Below are positions 48,822 to 59,861 of a stretch of DNA of 64,000 nucleotides, in pieces. Under the pieces are notes generated by a model. That model searched no databases. It saw only the letters and a list, made by a program, of their open reading frames with translations, and had not been told where the DNA came from. The translations under genes were made by a program, and so were the position numbers. Where the stretch lies: NCBI GenBank assembly GCA_036971715.1, contig JAVHJL010000002.1, positions 1,086,501 through 1,150,500 of the forward strand. The letters run 5' to 3'. Each line of letters begins with the position of its first letter. The first letter of the stretch is position 1. The stretch is from Arthrobotrys musiformis (taxonomy: Eukaryota; Ascomycota; Orbiliomycetes; Orbiliales; Orbiliaceae).

Positions 48822-49935
48822 CATCGGACCACCCTGTTGCGCTTCCACAGCGGCGCGGCAATGCTATCGGCAACGGCAGTTCCATTGATCCGAAGAATAA
48901 TAAAAATTACAAAAAAAACTTGTCTTAACTGTAACAAAAAAAAGAAGCTGACACATTTTCGAAACTGATCATTGGTACTACGAAGCGAGTTATAGCTCTT
49001 TGCTATTCCGGAATCTCGAATTTTTGTTTCTTTTCACCCCTTCCCCCTTCCTTCTTTTCCCCCACGTCGATTAGGCTAATACAGCTTTCTCCGGCTAAAC
49101 CTCGGAAGCGAAGAATACGATACAAAAAATGCCGACAATAAAGCTGGGGGGGAGAAAAGCACTTTATATGGAAGTACATAAATTGCATTTTGTTCGATTT
49201 TTATCCTCATCCGACGAAAAAAAAAACAATCTAGCTCGCACGACAATTTTTTTCTTCTTTAAGAGGCTCTTGACGGGGGTGGGGTTATAGAACGGGGGGG
49301 CGCTCAAAGTTCGAGAAGGGGGGAGAAGTGGAACAAACAAAAGCGAGACATCCCATCTAATCTATCTGTGCGTCCGTGTGTGTTTTCGTTTTCATCTCCT
49401 TTGCCATTGCTCACAAAATCATTTTAAACCGGCGGTCATAGTCGATATATTTAGCAAGCAAGCTGCCTCCCTTTCTTTAAAGCGCCTGTCATTTTTTGTA
49501 TTTTTTTTGCATGTTGTATTTTTTCTTTTTTCCTTATCTTATACTCTTTTATATTGTTTTTCAACCCTTTTTTTGGCGTCTTTGTAGTATTTTTTATTTT
49601 GATATACCTTTATTTTCTTCGTTTTGTATTCGAGAATGAGAGCTGAATAAATATATAAGAATATTCTAAATGCGAGTCCTATAGGCCTAACAAGCGGGGA
49701 ACAAGATGAGCAAAGCTGAACTATGCGGCATATCTCTTATCGAGACGGTATTCTTCATAGGAATAGTCATCGTGCTATTGTTTGGTTTTATGTATAAGCT
49801 AATAACAGCCGTAGAGTTACTATCTACAACCTCTAAGCTATGAACAATCCACTTGTCGGAATCGATGGGTTTCCGGAGCTCCGTTGGTTTTGTGGGACCT
49901 ACCTTACCTTTAATATATTATGTGTATGTATATAC
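48822..49935. other. Convergent intergenic region (velB / MSH4 3' ends)
   Basis: 1.1 kb with many T-rich stretches; it should contain both 3' UTRs. No gene is recognised. Confidence 0.5.
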
Positions 49936-52900
49936 CTAAATCTGATCCTCGACATCACTCAACTCCTCGATGCCTTCCAAGAGATCGCTGGAAATGTAAG
50001 CGTTGGATGTGGAGACGTCGTTGGATGTGGAGACGTCGTATTCCATTTCTTCGTCTTCTACGTCTCCGCTTCTGGAGTAGTGGGAAGAGCTATTTTTAGC
50101 ATGGGAGTGGGGGTTGTGGGTTGAATTTGTAGTCGTGAAGCCGTCCCAGATGCTGTAGGTGGTTATAGTTTCTGTAGTTTCCGTGGTTTCTGTGGCTTCC
50201 GCGGTCTCTGCAGTCTCTGTGGTATCCATGGTTTCTGTAGTCTCTGTACCTTCTTCTTCATCATCGTCTTCGCTATCCTGCTCGGAAGGCATTAATATTG
50301 GCGTCCCGTCGCTAGCTGTATCCATCGCATCATCGCCATTTCCAATACCGGTTTCACGACTAGTAATGGTAGTAGTAATAGTACTACTCCCATCATCATC
50401 ACTCTCACTTTCCTCATCCGCATCCTTCAACATCCCCATCGCCTCTGCAAACTCCATCTGTAATCTCGACAACCACCCCTTCAACGCTATATTAGTCATC
50501 CTACTCCCCCTCGCTTGCGATAAATGCTCCACGAGCTGCAGGATAAGTCTTCTTCTTTCCGATTTTCTGTAGGCCTTTGAAGTCATCCTTTTTTGTTCTA
50601 CGGCGGTGGATATCGCGGTGGAGATTTGTGAGGCTCGGGTTATTATGTGCGGTGGGAGACCGACTATGCGGGCGAGGTTTATGCCGTAGTGTTTTTCTTT
50701 CGATGGGCCGTCGGCGATTTTGTAGAGCATTGAGGTTAGGTTTTGGTCTGGTTTCATCTTTTGGGATTGTTAGGGTATTATTGTTACATAAGTCAAGATC
50801 ATGGGGGGACTAACTTCGACTTGCATGTGTAAAGAAATAACACCGGCTTTTCTAGCAAGTACCGCTCCGAGTTCTCTGAAGTGGGTAGCAAACCATACGA
50901 ACGCCTATTCAGGATTAAGTAACTGTCTCATAATTTCCATCCCATATAAAAAAAGGATACGGACCTTCTTCTCAATCAAAGCCTCGCAAACGGCAATTGC
51001 AATTGCAAGCCCGTCTCTGGTACATGTCCCCCTGCCGAGCTCGTCCATAATAATCATGCTCCCCTCGGTGGCATTGTTCAGTATGAATGCCGTCTCTCGC
51101 ATCTCCGCTGCGAAGGTTGAGACGTTGGCTTCGATGCCGTCGTCCATTGAGACGCGGGCGAAGAGGTGGGTTGTTAGTGGGAAGCAGGCGTAGGTTGCCG
51201 GGACGCTATTATACTCTGTTAGTTTTTAAGTTACGATGAACTATCAGGAGCTAAGGGCTCACATACAAAGAACCGATCTGTGCCATTATCGTCATAAGTG
51301 CGATCTGGCGGATATATGTGCTTTTCCCACTCATGTTGCAGCCGGTGATGATTTGGAACCGGGTCTGCTGGCTGGCGTAGACGTCGTTGGGGATTAGTTT
51401 TTCTTTGTGGATTTTCTCACGGATGGGGTGTCTGCCGTCTTTGATCGCTAGAGCGTCTTTGAATTCGGGTCGGGCTGGGGGTATATTAAAATTATTGTTT
51501 CCATTCGGTGTTTTTTGGAAGGGATTTGGTGCATACTGTATTCGTATAATGTCACGAGAGTGGCGAAGGAGCTTAACATATCGAGCATTGCGACCCCTTC
51601 GCAGACTTTGTATAGAGAGACCATTTCACCCCGGATAGCATCGAGGAGGTCCTGAATTGTGCGATCACCTAAAGCCCATATTAGCAAATACAAACTCGAC
51701 CGAGTCTCGCCAACCCAGATAGGGGTTGCATACTCATCAATAAAACTTCAGTCATAGCATCACCGATCTGTCCAATATCATTTCAATGTTTTAGCCACGG
51801 ATCACACAACGATATGCCATCAAAAGCAACGTACTCTAGCATTCCGCTTCATAATATCCAAAGTCGTGCACTCCACAAACTTCTTCTTTTTCGTAATATT
51901 TATAAATATCGGGGGCAGCGGTGCGTCCTCGATATCTGCGATGGGCAGGCGTAGATAGTACCCCCTTTGAGCATCGTATTTGACTTCTAGCGTGGGTAGA
52001 TTGTTGTCTCCTACATAACCCGCGGACATCAGTTTCCAATTCATTGAAAGAAGGGGGGGGAATGTGGGAAACATACGGGAGATCTCTTGGACGAGGATGT
52101 GTAGATCTTCTGTTGCTTCTTTATAAGTCTGGCGAGCGACATCGAGGAGACCGTTGACGCCGCTCTAGAAACTATTAGTTCCTCTTCTATATATCTCTTC
52201 GTATTAAAGAAGCCATTCAAAAACACACTTTGACAGCATAACATCTATTTTATCCCATATTAGCTTGTTCCTAGTAGGCTATAACGGATATACATACCTC
52301 TGATTGCGTAGGTCAACGGGTGTATTCGCCCACACAACATCCTCTGAAATCGCATCATCGATAAAGTCCCTTGCAGCCTGGAATTTCTCAAAATTGCACA
52401 GCTGTATAAAACCCAAAAAATTTTTCAGCAATTTTTGCTATTTTCAATTATTATAGATGTAAAGTATTTCAACTCACGCTTCTTATCGCCAGTAAAAGCT
52501 TGCTGGTACAACCCACTAATGCTTCGTGGATTGGGGAGATGCTAGCCAATTCTTTTTTCAGGAGGATAACATCATTGATCGATTTTTCAGAGTACTTGAG
52601 CGATGTGTTTACCGGAACGGTGATGAGCTGGAAACGTAAAGTTAACATGTACATACAAATGCATATGTATCCAAAATATCAAGATCTCAAGCATACCGAC
52701 GTCAGCAGCCTATCCATATCTCCAAACCCCTGTAAAGCTGTTTCTCACATCAGTATATTGCAAAATACCACATGTACTAAAGAAACCGCAGACCTTTCTT
52801 TGCCCCAAAAAACATTTCTTCGGTCGTAGACAACTCCTCAACCGCATCGAGTCTATCTTTCAGAATACTAGTATCCGTCAAAGGTTGCAAAATGCTCGAC

Positions 52901-53827
52901 CTCAGCAACCTCGCGCCCATCGGGGTGACCGTGTTATTCAACAAACCGAACAGACAATCCCCGCTTTTTGGGTTTCGTAGGTTTTGTATCAGCTCCAGGT
53001 TTTGGACAGTGCTGAAGTCTATCACCATTGCTCCTGTCATTTATATAAAATTTAGTGTCCATACATCCACAGAAAACCAATCTTCCGCCCAAAATGGGAT
53101 GTAAAATACATACCCTCGCTACTCTGGTACCTAACCCTCAAACTATGCGCCACGAACCCGATATTATAATGTAACTCGATATGCTTAATTGCCGCCGCAA
53201 CCGCAGAAATGGCATAAAACTTTCCCGAGATGGCGACCTGTACGGCTTCGGTCTCTGATTTGAACGATAGACGGGATAGATACTCCATTCCTATCTTTTC
53301 GTTGTAGTATTTGCGCGGGAGGGTGGTTAGACGGGCGCCTGGGAGGTTTTCTTGGATTATGTCGGGGAGTTTGGAGGTTCGTGGGGGGAGGATTGTTTCT
53401 GGGATTAAGATCTTTTGGCATTTTATGGTCGAGGTCAGTGGTTCGACGGAATTACTCCGAGATGAAGGTATTTTGGCACATAGTTTCCATATCAAAAGAT
53501 AAAATATGGTATATATAACCCTCCTAGGATAGGGAGTAAATGTCAACATACCTCCAACGGATCGAAAACCGCTAGTTTATGCAGCGTCCGCACGTATGTT
53601 TGAGAATCACATATCTCGCAAAGAACACATTCAGCAGTGGAGATGTCGACGAACGCGAGGCCGACTTGAGCCACTACACCACGGGATTCGGTGAGAGCGC
53701 ATATAACCTGCTGCGACGAAGATGGACCGCCCGATATTGATCCTGCGCCCCGGGGACGGCTGGTGGGCCGAGGTCCTGCGGCTCGAGTTCCAGGGCGGTT
53801 GGAAGTTTGTGGACGGGAGGATCGCAT
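49936..53827 (-). CDS. MSH4: Meiotic MutS homologue Msh4 (973 aa, 15 exons)
   Basis: Fifteen exons join in frame: 53827-53552, 53411-53114, 53033-52794, 52743-52697, 52627-52478, 52401-52298, 52244-52229, 52164-52077, 52010-51835, 51767-51734, 51668-51537, 51474-51267, 51205-50965, 50904-50815, 50757-49936. The connector and core include MGARLLRSSILQPL. The ATPase has a Walker A GCNMSGKST (exon 12), a Walker B IIMDELGRGT (exon 13) and ATHFREL (exon 14). The N-terminal mismatch-binding domain of Msh2/Msh6 is lacking, as expected for Msh4, which with Msh5 stabilises crossover intermediates in meiosis. Exon 7 is only 16 nt and exon 10 is 34 nt. The C-terminal exon carries an unusual acidic and threonine/glutamate-repeat tail of about 150 residues with an 18-bp tandem duplication. 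The gene's presence suggests a sexual cycle with Msh4-dependent crossovers. Confidence 0.92.
50003..50038. repeat. 18-bp tandem duplication in the MSH4 C-terminal tail
   Basis: TTGGATGTGGAGACGTCG occurs twice head to tail. On the coding strand it duplicates DVSTSN in the disordered acidic tail. Perfect identity suggests a recent event. Confidence 0.9.
50155..50262. repeat. Thr-Glu codon repeats in MSH4 tail
   Basis: Imperfect 6- to 9-bp units alternate to encode ETTETMDTTETAETAE-type sequence on the minus strand. The block is low complexity and likely variable between strains. Confidence 0.8.
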
Positions 53828-54581
53828 TTTGGTATGAAGTTTATATAGGAATAGGGGGGTGTTTTATATGCTTGGAGATAATTCAGGCGGTAAGAGGATT
53901 GGTTTTGATAAGTTGGATAACAGAATTGGTGAAGTTCACTTTGTGAGCCCGTGAGGATGGCGATGACCGTGAACTCGAAGGCAACGCACTTTTCGAGCTA
54001 TCTGATCAAAATCCAACGAAGTCTCCCGCCAGCCGGACCAGTTTTCCAGCTCCAATATCAATTCTATTAGCCTCGAGTTCAGGCGCGACAATTCCATAGA
54101 ATTACGTTTGGTCACGATTGCACAGGATTCTTCAATCATGGAAAGTGGGTATTTCCTAAAATCAATATCCATAGTTGTATGGCCACCGTGCGCACTATTC
54201 CTCTTCGACCCCCACTTCCCCCATTGGTCAGTCGGTCCTATCTCAAACTATACCTACCCGAGTTCGTAAGAGTAGAATAGGACGGTAGTCTGGGGATAGA
54301 ACGGTGGCATTGGTACTTCCAACCGTCAATCCATGTAAACTCTCGGTAGTTACCCATTTCAGCAGTTGTGACTCGTATATACCCCAGATATATAAAGCGG
54401 ATATATGCATATATTCGTAAGTGTACACTAAAAATCATACACCAAATCTCAAACAATTCACAACGAAACGCCTCGAACACCATCCCGAATTCCCTCCAAT
54501 CCCACCAAAGAACCAAATTTACCTGGTATTTACAAATGAAACATAAAAAGGCTTTCGCTGGCGAAAATGGGTTATGGACGC
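53828..54581. other. Intergenic region between MSH4 start and the 459-aa gene's 3' end
   Basis: 754 bp carrying the MSH4 promoter and the downstream flank of the minus-strand neighbour. No gene recognised. Confidence 0.45.
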
Positions 54582-56198
54582 TTAATAACGATACCGTGGC
54601 TTCTCGGTCTGTGGTGAACTAGTGCTACCGTTACGGATGGTGTTCATTGCGAATTCCATCTCTAGCTTGAATCGAGCGTCTGTAAAGGATTTAGTTAGGA
54701 CGGCACAAAACCTCCGAATGTTGTATGTAAGGGGAAAAAAGACTTACAATCATCATCCTTCTTAAAGTCAGCGTATAACGTCGACCGCGTCCCCTTATAC
54801 GCCACCATAATGTTGGTGATGGCTACCACATGCTTCCCGCCCTGAACAAAGTGGTCTTCAATCGTTGAATCCAACGTTACTACCCCATACCAACAATGTT
54901 AACCAACCAAACTAACGACTTTAAAGTAAAAAAAAACCCCGAGCCTTAAAAAAGCAAAGGGGGAATTCGAAAGTGAAAGGACATACGGTACCAATGTTTT
55001 TCCAACAACGGCGCAATAGCTTTATCCAACTCTCCAAAAACTGCATCCAGCAGCACATACCTCTCCCCCCCAGCAGCAAGCTTGATCAGAGCTAAATTCG
55101 CAAGTCGGAACTCACGGATATCTCGCGGCGATTCCTCATGCGTATCCCCCTCCTCCCGTTTCCGCTGGCAGAATATACGGATGGCGAATTTGGAGACGTT
55201 AGGGTCGCTGCTGGAGGGCGCCGCTTTGGTGTCGGGGAATGTTAGGGATGTCGCTGTTGGCGGGGTTTCGTAAGTATTTGGGGTGTTTTGTGCATAGTTG
55301 GAACGATCGGGGGAGTATATTGATGTTGGGGCGGTGGAGTTGGTTGCGGTATTCGTGTAGGGTGGGCTGTAGAGAGACGATGCGCTGGAGTTTCCAGATT
55401 CCGGGTGTGCATTTTCGAAACGGGAATGGGCTTTGTGAGCTTCATTATGCGGGGCGTATTTGGTTTCCGGGGTTGGGATGTTGTGTTCTTGGTAGTTGTA
55501 CGGTGGTCTATTGACAGTATTAGTCATGTTCCAAGGTGCATTCACTTTGGTGGATAGGAGTGGATCGACCTTTGATTTGCGACATTCTCACCGGGTTTCC
55601 CATAACTTGCAAACCGCTGAGGCGGCATTGGAGCTTGTGGCGGCATTGGAACTGGTGGTGGCGGTTGCGTGTTTCTCGGGGTATATATTTCAGCGGGCGA
55701 CTGGCCATAGCTAACCATTGCCGGCGACGCTAAACTCGGAGGCCCCATTTCATGGCTATAAGGCGACTGCATCGGTGGTGCCTCTCTACCATAGTCGACC
55801 GCAGCCGGTGATACGAACGATGATGAATTATATTGACCGTATCCATGTTGGGCGTATCCGAACTGGTTTGAGGGTTTGGGTTGGCCATAGCTATACTCAG
55901 GTACCGGTGGAAATTGGGTGCTGCTATAAGGCTGTACAGGCGAGTGCCCTAGCGGGTCGACATCGGGACGGATCCTGTCATCGTACTCGGCGGGCCCGAC
56001 GCTGAAGGCCGAGCTGGAGGACACTGGGGCAAGCTGGCTTCTGTTGTACTCAACTAATGCGCCGGCGGACATCGTGCTCATACCGCTAGCAGTGCTGTTG
56101 AGACCAAAGGTCGGTGGAGCTTGCGGATTCAAGTCCGACGTATAGTCCTTTGGGGCCTGGTTGCGACCCTTCAGGATCCGCTTCAACATTGTAGTCAT
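54582..56198 (-). CDS. Unrecognised Pro/Tyr/Gln-rich protein with conserved-looking C-terminal domain (459 aa)
   Basis: Exons 56198-55570, 55507-54987, 54879-54748 and 54679-54582 join in frame. The first intron (62 nt) has a CTAATAC branch and joins two frames that would otherwise end separately, which supports one gene. Residues 1-280 are rich in P, Y, Q, S and N and probably unstructured. From about residue 290 the sequence becomes compact (KFAIRIFCQRKREEGD, FRLANLALIKLAAGGERYVLLD, DKAIAPLLEKHWY, GKHVVAITNIMVAYKGTRS), suggesting a globular domain. No signal peptide or membrane segment. I do not recognise the family. The N-terminus MTTMLKRILKG is basic and amphipathic. Tandem with the 213-residue gene upstream. 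Confidence 0.7.
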
Positions 56199-56546
56199 TT
56201 TCGCTGGTATAGGTCAGGTAAAAACCTCCGTATAGGATATTTGCTGTGTAGAAATTGTAAAATCCAGCGGCTAGTCTATAGAAGAACTATCTTGATCCTG
56301 CCATTTCAGTAGGAGAGGGGGAAAAAGAGGAGTCGACTTGGTGGATTTGCTGGCCGACCGGTGAAGAGGAAGAAAGTGGACCAAAATCCTTCAGCCTCGA
56401 GGCTCTAAAATGTCGCAGGCATGGCTATGCATACGGTTGGTGGCGGTTCAGGACCCCCAAGCTGTGTTCCCTTGCGACGCTAGCTTCATTTGTCGTCCCG
56501 TCGAAGAACAACCAAATGCGTACGCAAGCCCTTAGGTGTCGCGACG
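56199..56546. other. Short intergenic region (348 bp)
   Basis: Separates two minus-strand genes and should hold the promoter of the 459-residue gene. No other feature seen. Confidence 0.4.
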
Positions 56547-57312
56547 TTAGCCAACTGCTCGTCGAACATAGTATCTGCACGGAAGCCGTCGACGTTTTTC
56601 TAGAACGGATGCATCTGGGCTGGGTGCACCATCTCTGTATTTTTCCAAGGTTAAGCTTAATCGTAAGCCTCACCCCTGGTAGTTGGTTCCGACCGAAACT
56701 ACGCACAGCCGGGCCGTATGTAATGAGACAGGACCCTGCGGTTCAATCTCGAGAGCTTCGAGAACAGCGATCTGGGGCGAAACCATTGCATTGGATCCTG
56801 GATGGCTTCGTCGCCACCCCCTCCGTCTGCAATTCATCACGCGCACGAAGGAATTAGGTGTCCCCGTTTTATAGAGTATATCATCCCACTTTCGATGTCG
56901 CATCTCGTATTGAAACTTCGTCGTAATCGATAAAAAAGGGCGACCAGGTTCATGACAGACACCCCTGCAAGAGAGAAAGTCCAAGCTTCCTCGCCAAGGC
57001 CGGGGCTTGAATCCCGACGACTGGAAATAGCACCCCAAATTTGAGTTACCGAGTAAACCATGTTGGTTTGGTCAGGCCAGGTAGTATGTCATCGTCGAGG
57101 CGGCGGGAAGCCGTAGCTCCGATCTGCAGCAGCCGTAGCACCGCATGGTGTCTTTCAACGGCCTCGTAGTGCCTATCGTAGTGCATACGTTTGATCGAAC
57201 CCGCTCGTTTGTTTGTGCCCATTGGCTTGCTCACGAGCATGTTTTCAAGGAGATCCGGTGGACTGAGCTTCGCGATCGCTCGTAATCCAAGTTCATTGGT
57301 CGGGGTTCTCAT
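56547..57312 (-). CDS. Possible unrecognised gene (213 aa, three coding exons)
   Basis: Exons 57312-57050, 56964-56674 and 56634-56547 agree in phase and use good splice signals: GTAACT to a pyrimidine-rich TTGCAG, then GTGAGG to ACAG with a TTAAC branch. The protein starts MRTPTNELGLRAIAKLSPP and is basic and hydrophilic, with HAVLRLLQIGAT and VSPQIAVLEALEIEP as helix-like stretches. No domain is recognised and there is no signal peptide. A further strong intron upstream (57499-57408) may lie in the 5' UTR or join an upstream coding exon without a visible ATG. It could instead be a degraded gene; the call rests on splice and frame agreement only. Confidence 0.4.
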
Positions 57313-57407
57313 CAAACGGAGAATACTTTGATTACATTTCCCCCTATCCCGGCCTCGCGTCCACCAGCCCACTAGTGCATATACCTTAATATCTATCGAG
57401 GTATGCA

Positions 57408-57499
57408 CTGGGAACTTTAAAAATAAAAATAAAAAAAAGAGTTAGTGATGATGATTATGATTACGATGATGGTGATAATGATGGGGCGGTGAGTCTTAC
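57408..57499 (-). other. Candidate 5' UTR intron of the 213-aa gene
   Basis: GTAAGA donor, CACTAACTC branch point, a long T-rich tract and a CAG acceptor over 92 nt: one of the stronger introns in the window. The exon upstream of it has no in-frame ATG, so it probably lies in the leader. Confidence 0.5.
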
Positions 57500-57870
57500 C
57501 CGGAGCGAACCGTAAAACTGCCTCTCGACCTCGCGTGGGAAGTCTCGAAGGGTTAAGAAGAGCCGTTGGGGATTTTATATTCGACGATGATCGTGCTTAA
57601 TATTAATAATATCCCCGAAACTGGCCATTCTCTCCAACCACCCCCCTTCAACCCTTCACTGACTCTCTCACTCTCACACTCGTCCATTCTATTCGTTCGC
57701 TCATGCAACCTCGCCTTTAAACCAACCTCAACTTTAACTTCGACTGCAACTTCAACTTCACTTCGACCCCGCTCAGATGGCAGCACCTATTCTTCTTCTT
57801 CTTAATACAAAATATAACTAGCTAACTACATTCGATTCCGAGACACTGCCTGTCGAGACCTATCTAATCT

Positions 57871-57908
57871 TATCACTATCACTGTCACTTTCACTGTCAC
57901 TGTCACTC
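57871..57908 (+). repeat. TCACTG-type hexanucleotide repeat in leader
   Basis: About six imperfect units (TATCAC / TGTCAC / TTTCAC) sit immediately upstream of the first ATG of the membrane-protein gene, in its probable 5' UTR. Confidence 0.75.
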
Positions 57909-57910
57909 CC

Positions 57911-57949
57911 ATGGTGGGGCTCGCCAACACGCGATCAAGATGGCTATAG
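57911..57949 (+). other. Short overlapping uORF (12 codons)
   Basis: An ATG at 57911 opens MVGLANTRSRWL and stops at 57947-57949, overlapping the main ATG at 57940 in another frame. If transcribed, it would lower initiation at the main start. Confidence 0.45.
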
Positions 57950-58791
57950 CATCATCCCCAGACGAACATTCCCCTGCGTCATCGCTCTCGCGGTCCTATT
58001 CCGCGCCAGCAAAGATCAAGACGGCAGAGGAGGACAGCAATCCCGACAAACCGAGCTTCATTAGAGACAATTTCTTGACAAGGGTGCGATTTCTCTGTCT
58101 AGTTTGCTATATTTATTTTCTTCTTTTTTATTTTTCTATTTACAAAAGTACTATGAAGTTGGAGTTTCTGAATGGTGGTACTAAAGTAAAAATAAAATGG
58201 CGTTCTACAGACAATCCTGGCACCGATACTATTCCTCTCGTTCATCCTCTCCCTCGCGATCGTCGACCGAAAACGCAGGCTGGAAGAAGACAGAAAGCAC
58301 GGCGTCCTAACGAAACGACAGCGGCTTTTGTATTTTTGGCTGTATTGGGAGGTACCTCGGACGCCCAAGAACGGCCGTTTAAGATCGGCTACCGAGCCAT
58401 GTTTGAGCAGAACCAGTGCCTTAGAACACGATAGCGACTCCGGAGACGGTAGTAGCCGGCGGGGTAGTGGGTATTCCGAGGATTGTGGCGAGCGGGATGA
58501 AGCTAAGATACTGGAGATCAAGACGCTGGCTGAGAAGCGGCGGGAGGCCCGTAGTTTGAGTGCTGGTAAGCAATTCCTTCCCTCATAATCTATTTGCGTA
58601 CAGCAATCTGCCTACTTGGGTAGCTGTAGTAAGTGGGGAATATCAGAGGATAAAGGGCTAATGTGAAGCATGCAGAGGCATTCTCGATACAGAACCGGGT
58701 GCTGCTGGGGATGGGGGCATTTAGCATCGGGTTCGGCCTACTCTGCTGGGCGACATATTTGAAGTTCAAACAGCTGCTGGGTTTCATCTGA
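57940..58791 (+). CDS. Small two-helix membrane protein, unrecognised (204 aa)
   Basis: Exons 57940-58083, 58211-58565 and 58676-58791 join in frame. The N-terminus is serine rich and hydrophilic (48 residues). One hydrophobic helix opens exon 2 (ILAPILFLSFILSLAIV), followed by a basic helix (DRKRRLEEDRKHG) and an acidic, serine-rich loop. A second helix is near the C-terminus (VLLGMGAFSIGFGLLCWATYL). The two helices suggest an integral membrane protein with both ends on the same side. No family recognised. The second intron begins right after SLSA. An overlapping uORF and a hexanucleotide repeat precede the start. Confidence 0.68.
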
Positions 58792-59861
58792 TCTCCCTCC
58801 TTCCTTTTTCCCCCGTCCCGTGCATTCCTTCTGGCTCGTTCGTTATCTTTTCTATCATATATATTTTTTTTTATTTTACTTGCTTTGGTTTGTTTTCTTA
58901 TTCTCGTTTATCTGTGAATATCTGGGTCGGCTGGGAAGTATTTTAATTCAGGCAAGGGGAGAAAAGGAGTTCTTTCTTTTTTATCGAGTCCAATTCATTC
59001 GCCCATACGCACAAACAATACTCTGTACAAACAATATTCTGTACAAACAATACAAGGAAGGATTGATTGATTGTATGATCTCATTCGGCAGAACAAGCAA
59101 CGGTAGCATCTTTGGAGGGAAGAGCCGGATGGAGACGCTGCAGCTGCTATTCTCGGCCTGGTTTGCCCGCATAAAATGGAAAAAATGGACGAATGACCGG
59201 TCCCGTCACAGTCACCGTACATTACATTACAGGCAGAGCTGCGGAGGAGGGATTCAGCTGCAAGCGAGTGGAACGAACGCCCAGTGGCCAGCCTTGTTTT
59301 CCTCCTCGTCTGGCGTGCTTCTCCTAGTGTATCCTACATGGTAATAGTAAGAGCAAAAGGAGCACAGAGTACGCCTGCATGCATGCATATCCGCTGCGTC
59401 CTTGCGGGGATACGAGTTTGTATTGGGTACCAGTCCTCAGAAAAGGTACCCGCGGTTATGTAGGTTTCTGTAGGACTGGGAGAAGGAAATATATATATCA
59501 CTTGCATCTGCAGTCACCGGAATCCTGATTTGCTCTAATTGGTCTCGAACTTATATAATCCCATCGCCCTCGTCATTATCATCATCATCTGTCTCGATAG
59601 AACACTTTTATAATACATCCTCGTGGTCACACACGCTTCCCCAGATTAGACTTGACTATCAGCCAGCCCGACCGATTCGTAACCGTCCGTGTTGTCTCGT
59701 CGTCATCACAACACTTTTTGTGTCCCTCTGCTCCCTGTTCCCCTGCAACCCAGTCACCCACCCAGTCACCCGGCTATCTGCTATCCGCATCCTGTCACTG
59801 CCCAAGCTCATCAGCCCCTCCGACATCGTCATCTCTCATTCATTCACTCAACCATACATAA
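58792..59861. other. Intergenic region with 16-bp tandem repeat
   Basis: T-rich 3' flank of the membrane-protein gene, then promoter and leader of the deneddylase gene. No other gene is recognised. Confidence 0.45.
59011..59053 (+). repeat. 16-bp tandem repeat, about 2.7 copies
   Basis: ACAAACAATACTCTGT, then ACAAACAATATTCTGT, then ACAAACAATAC. It lies about 220 bp past the membrane-protein stop, probably in its 3' flank. Confidence 0.9.

Larger units (their letters stand above)
57313..57939. other. Divergent region with leader intron and TCACTG repeats
   Basis: Lies between the possible minus-strand gene and the plus-strand membrane protein. It contains a candidate leader intron on the minus strand and a pyrimidine-rich hexanucleotide repeat just before the plus-strand start. 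It probably acts as a two-way promoter. Confidence 0.45.

Noticed and set aside
56985..57025. tRNA-like T-arm sequence (GGGGCTTGAATCCCG)
   Set aside because: The loop does not match TTCRA and no D-arm or acceptor stem fits; it lies in an intron of the 213-aa gene.
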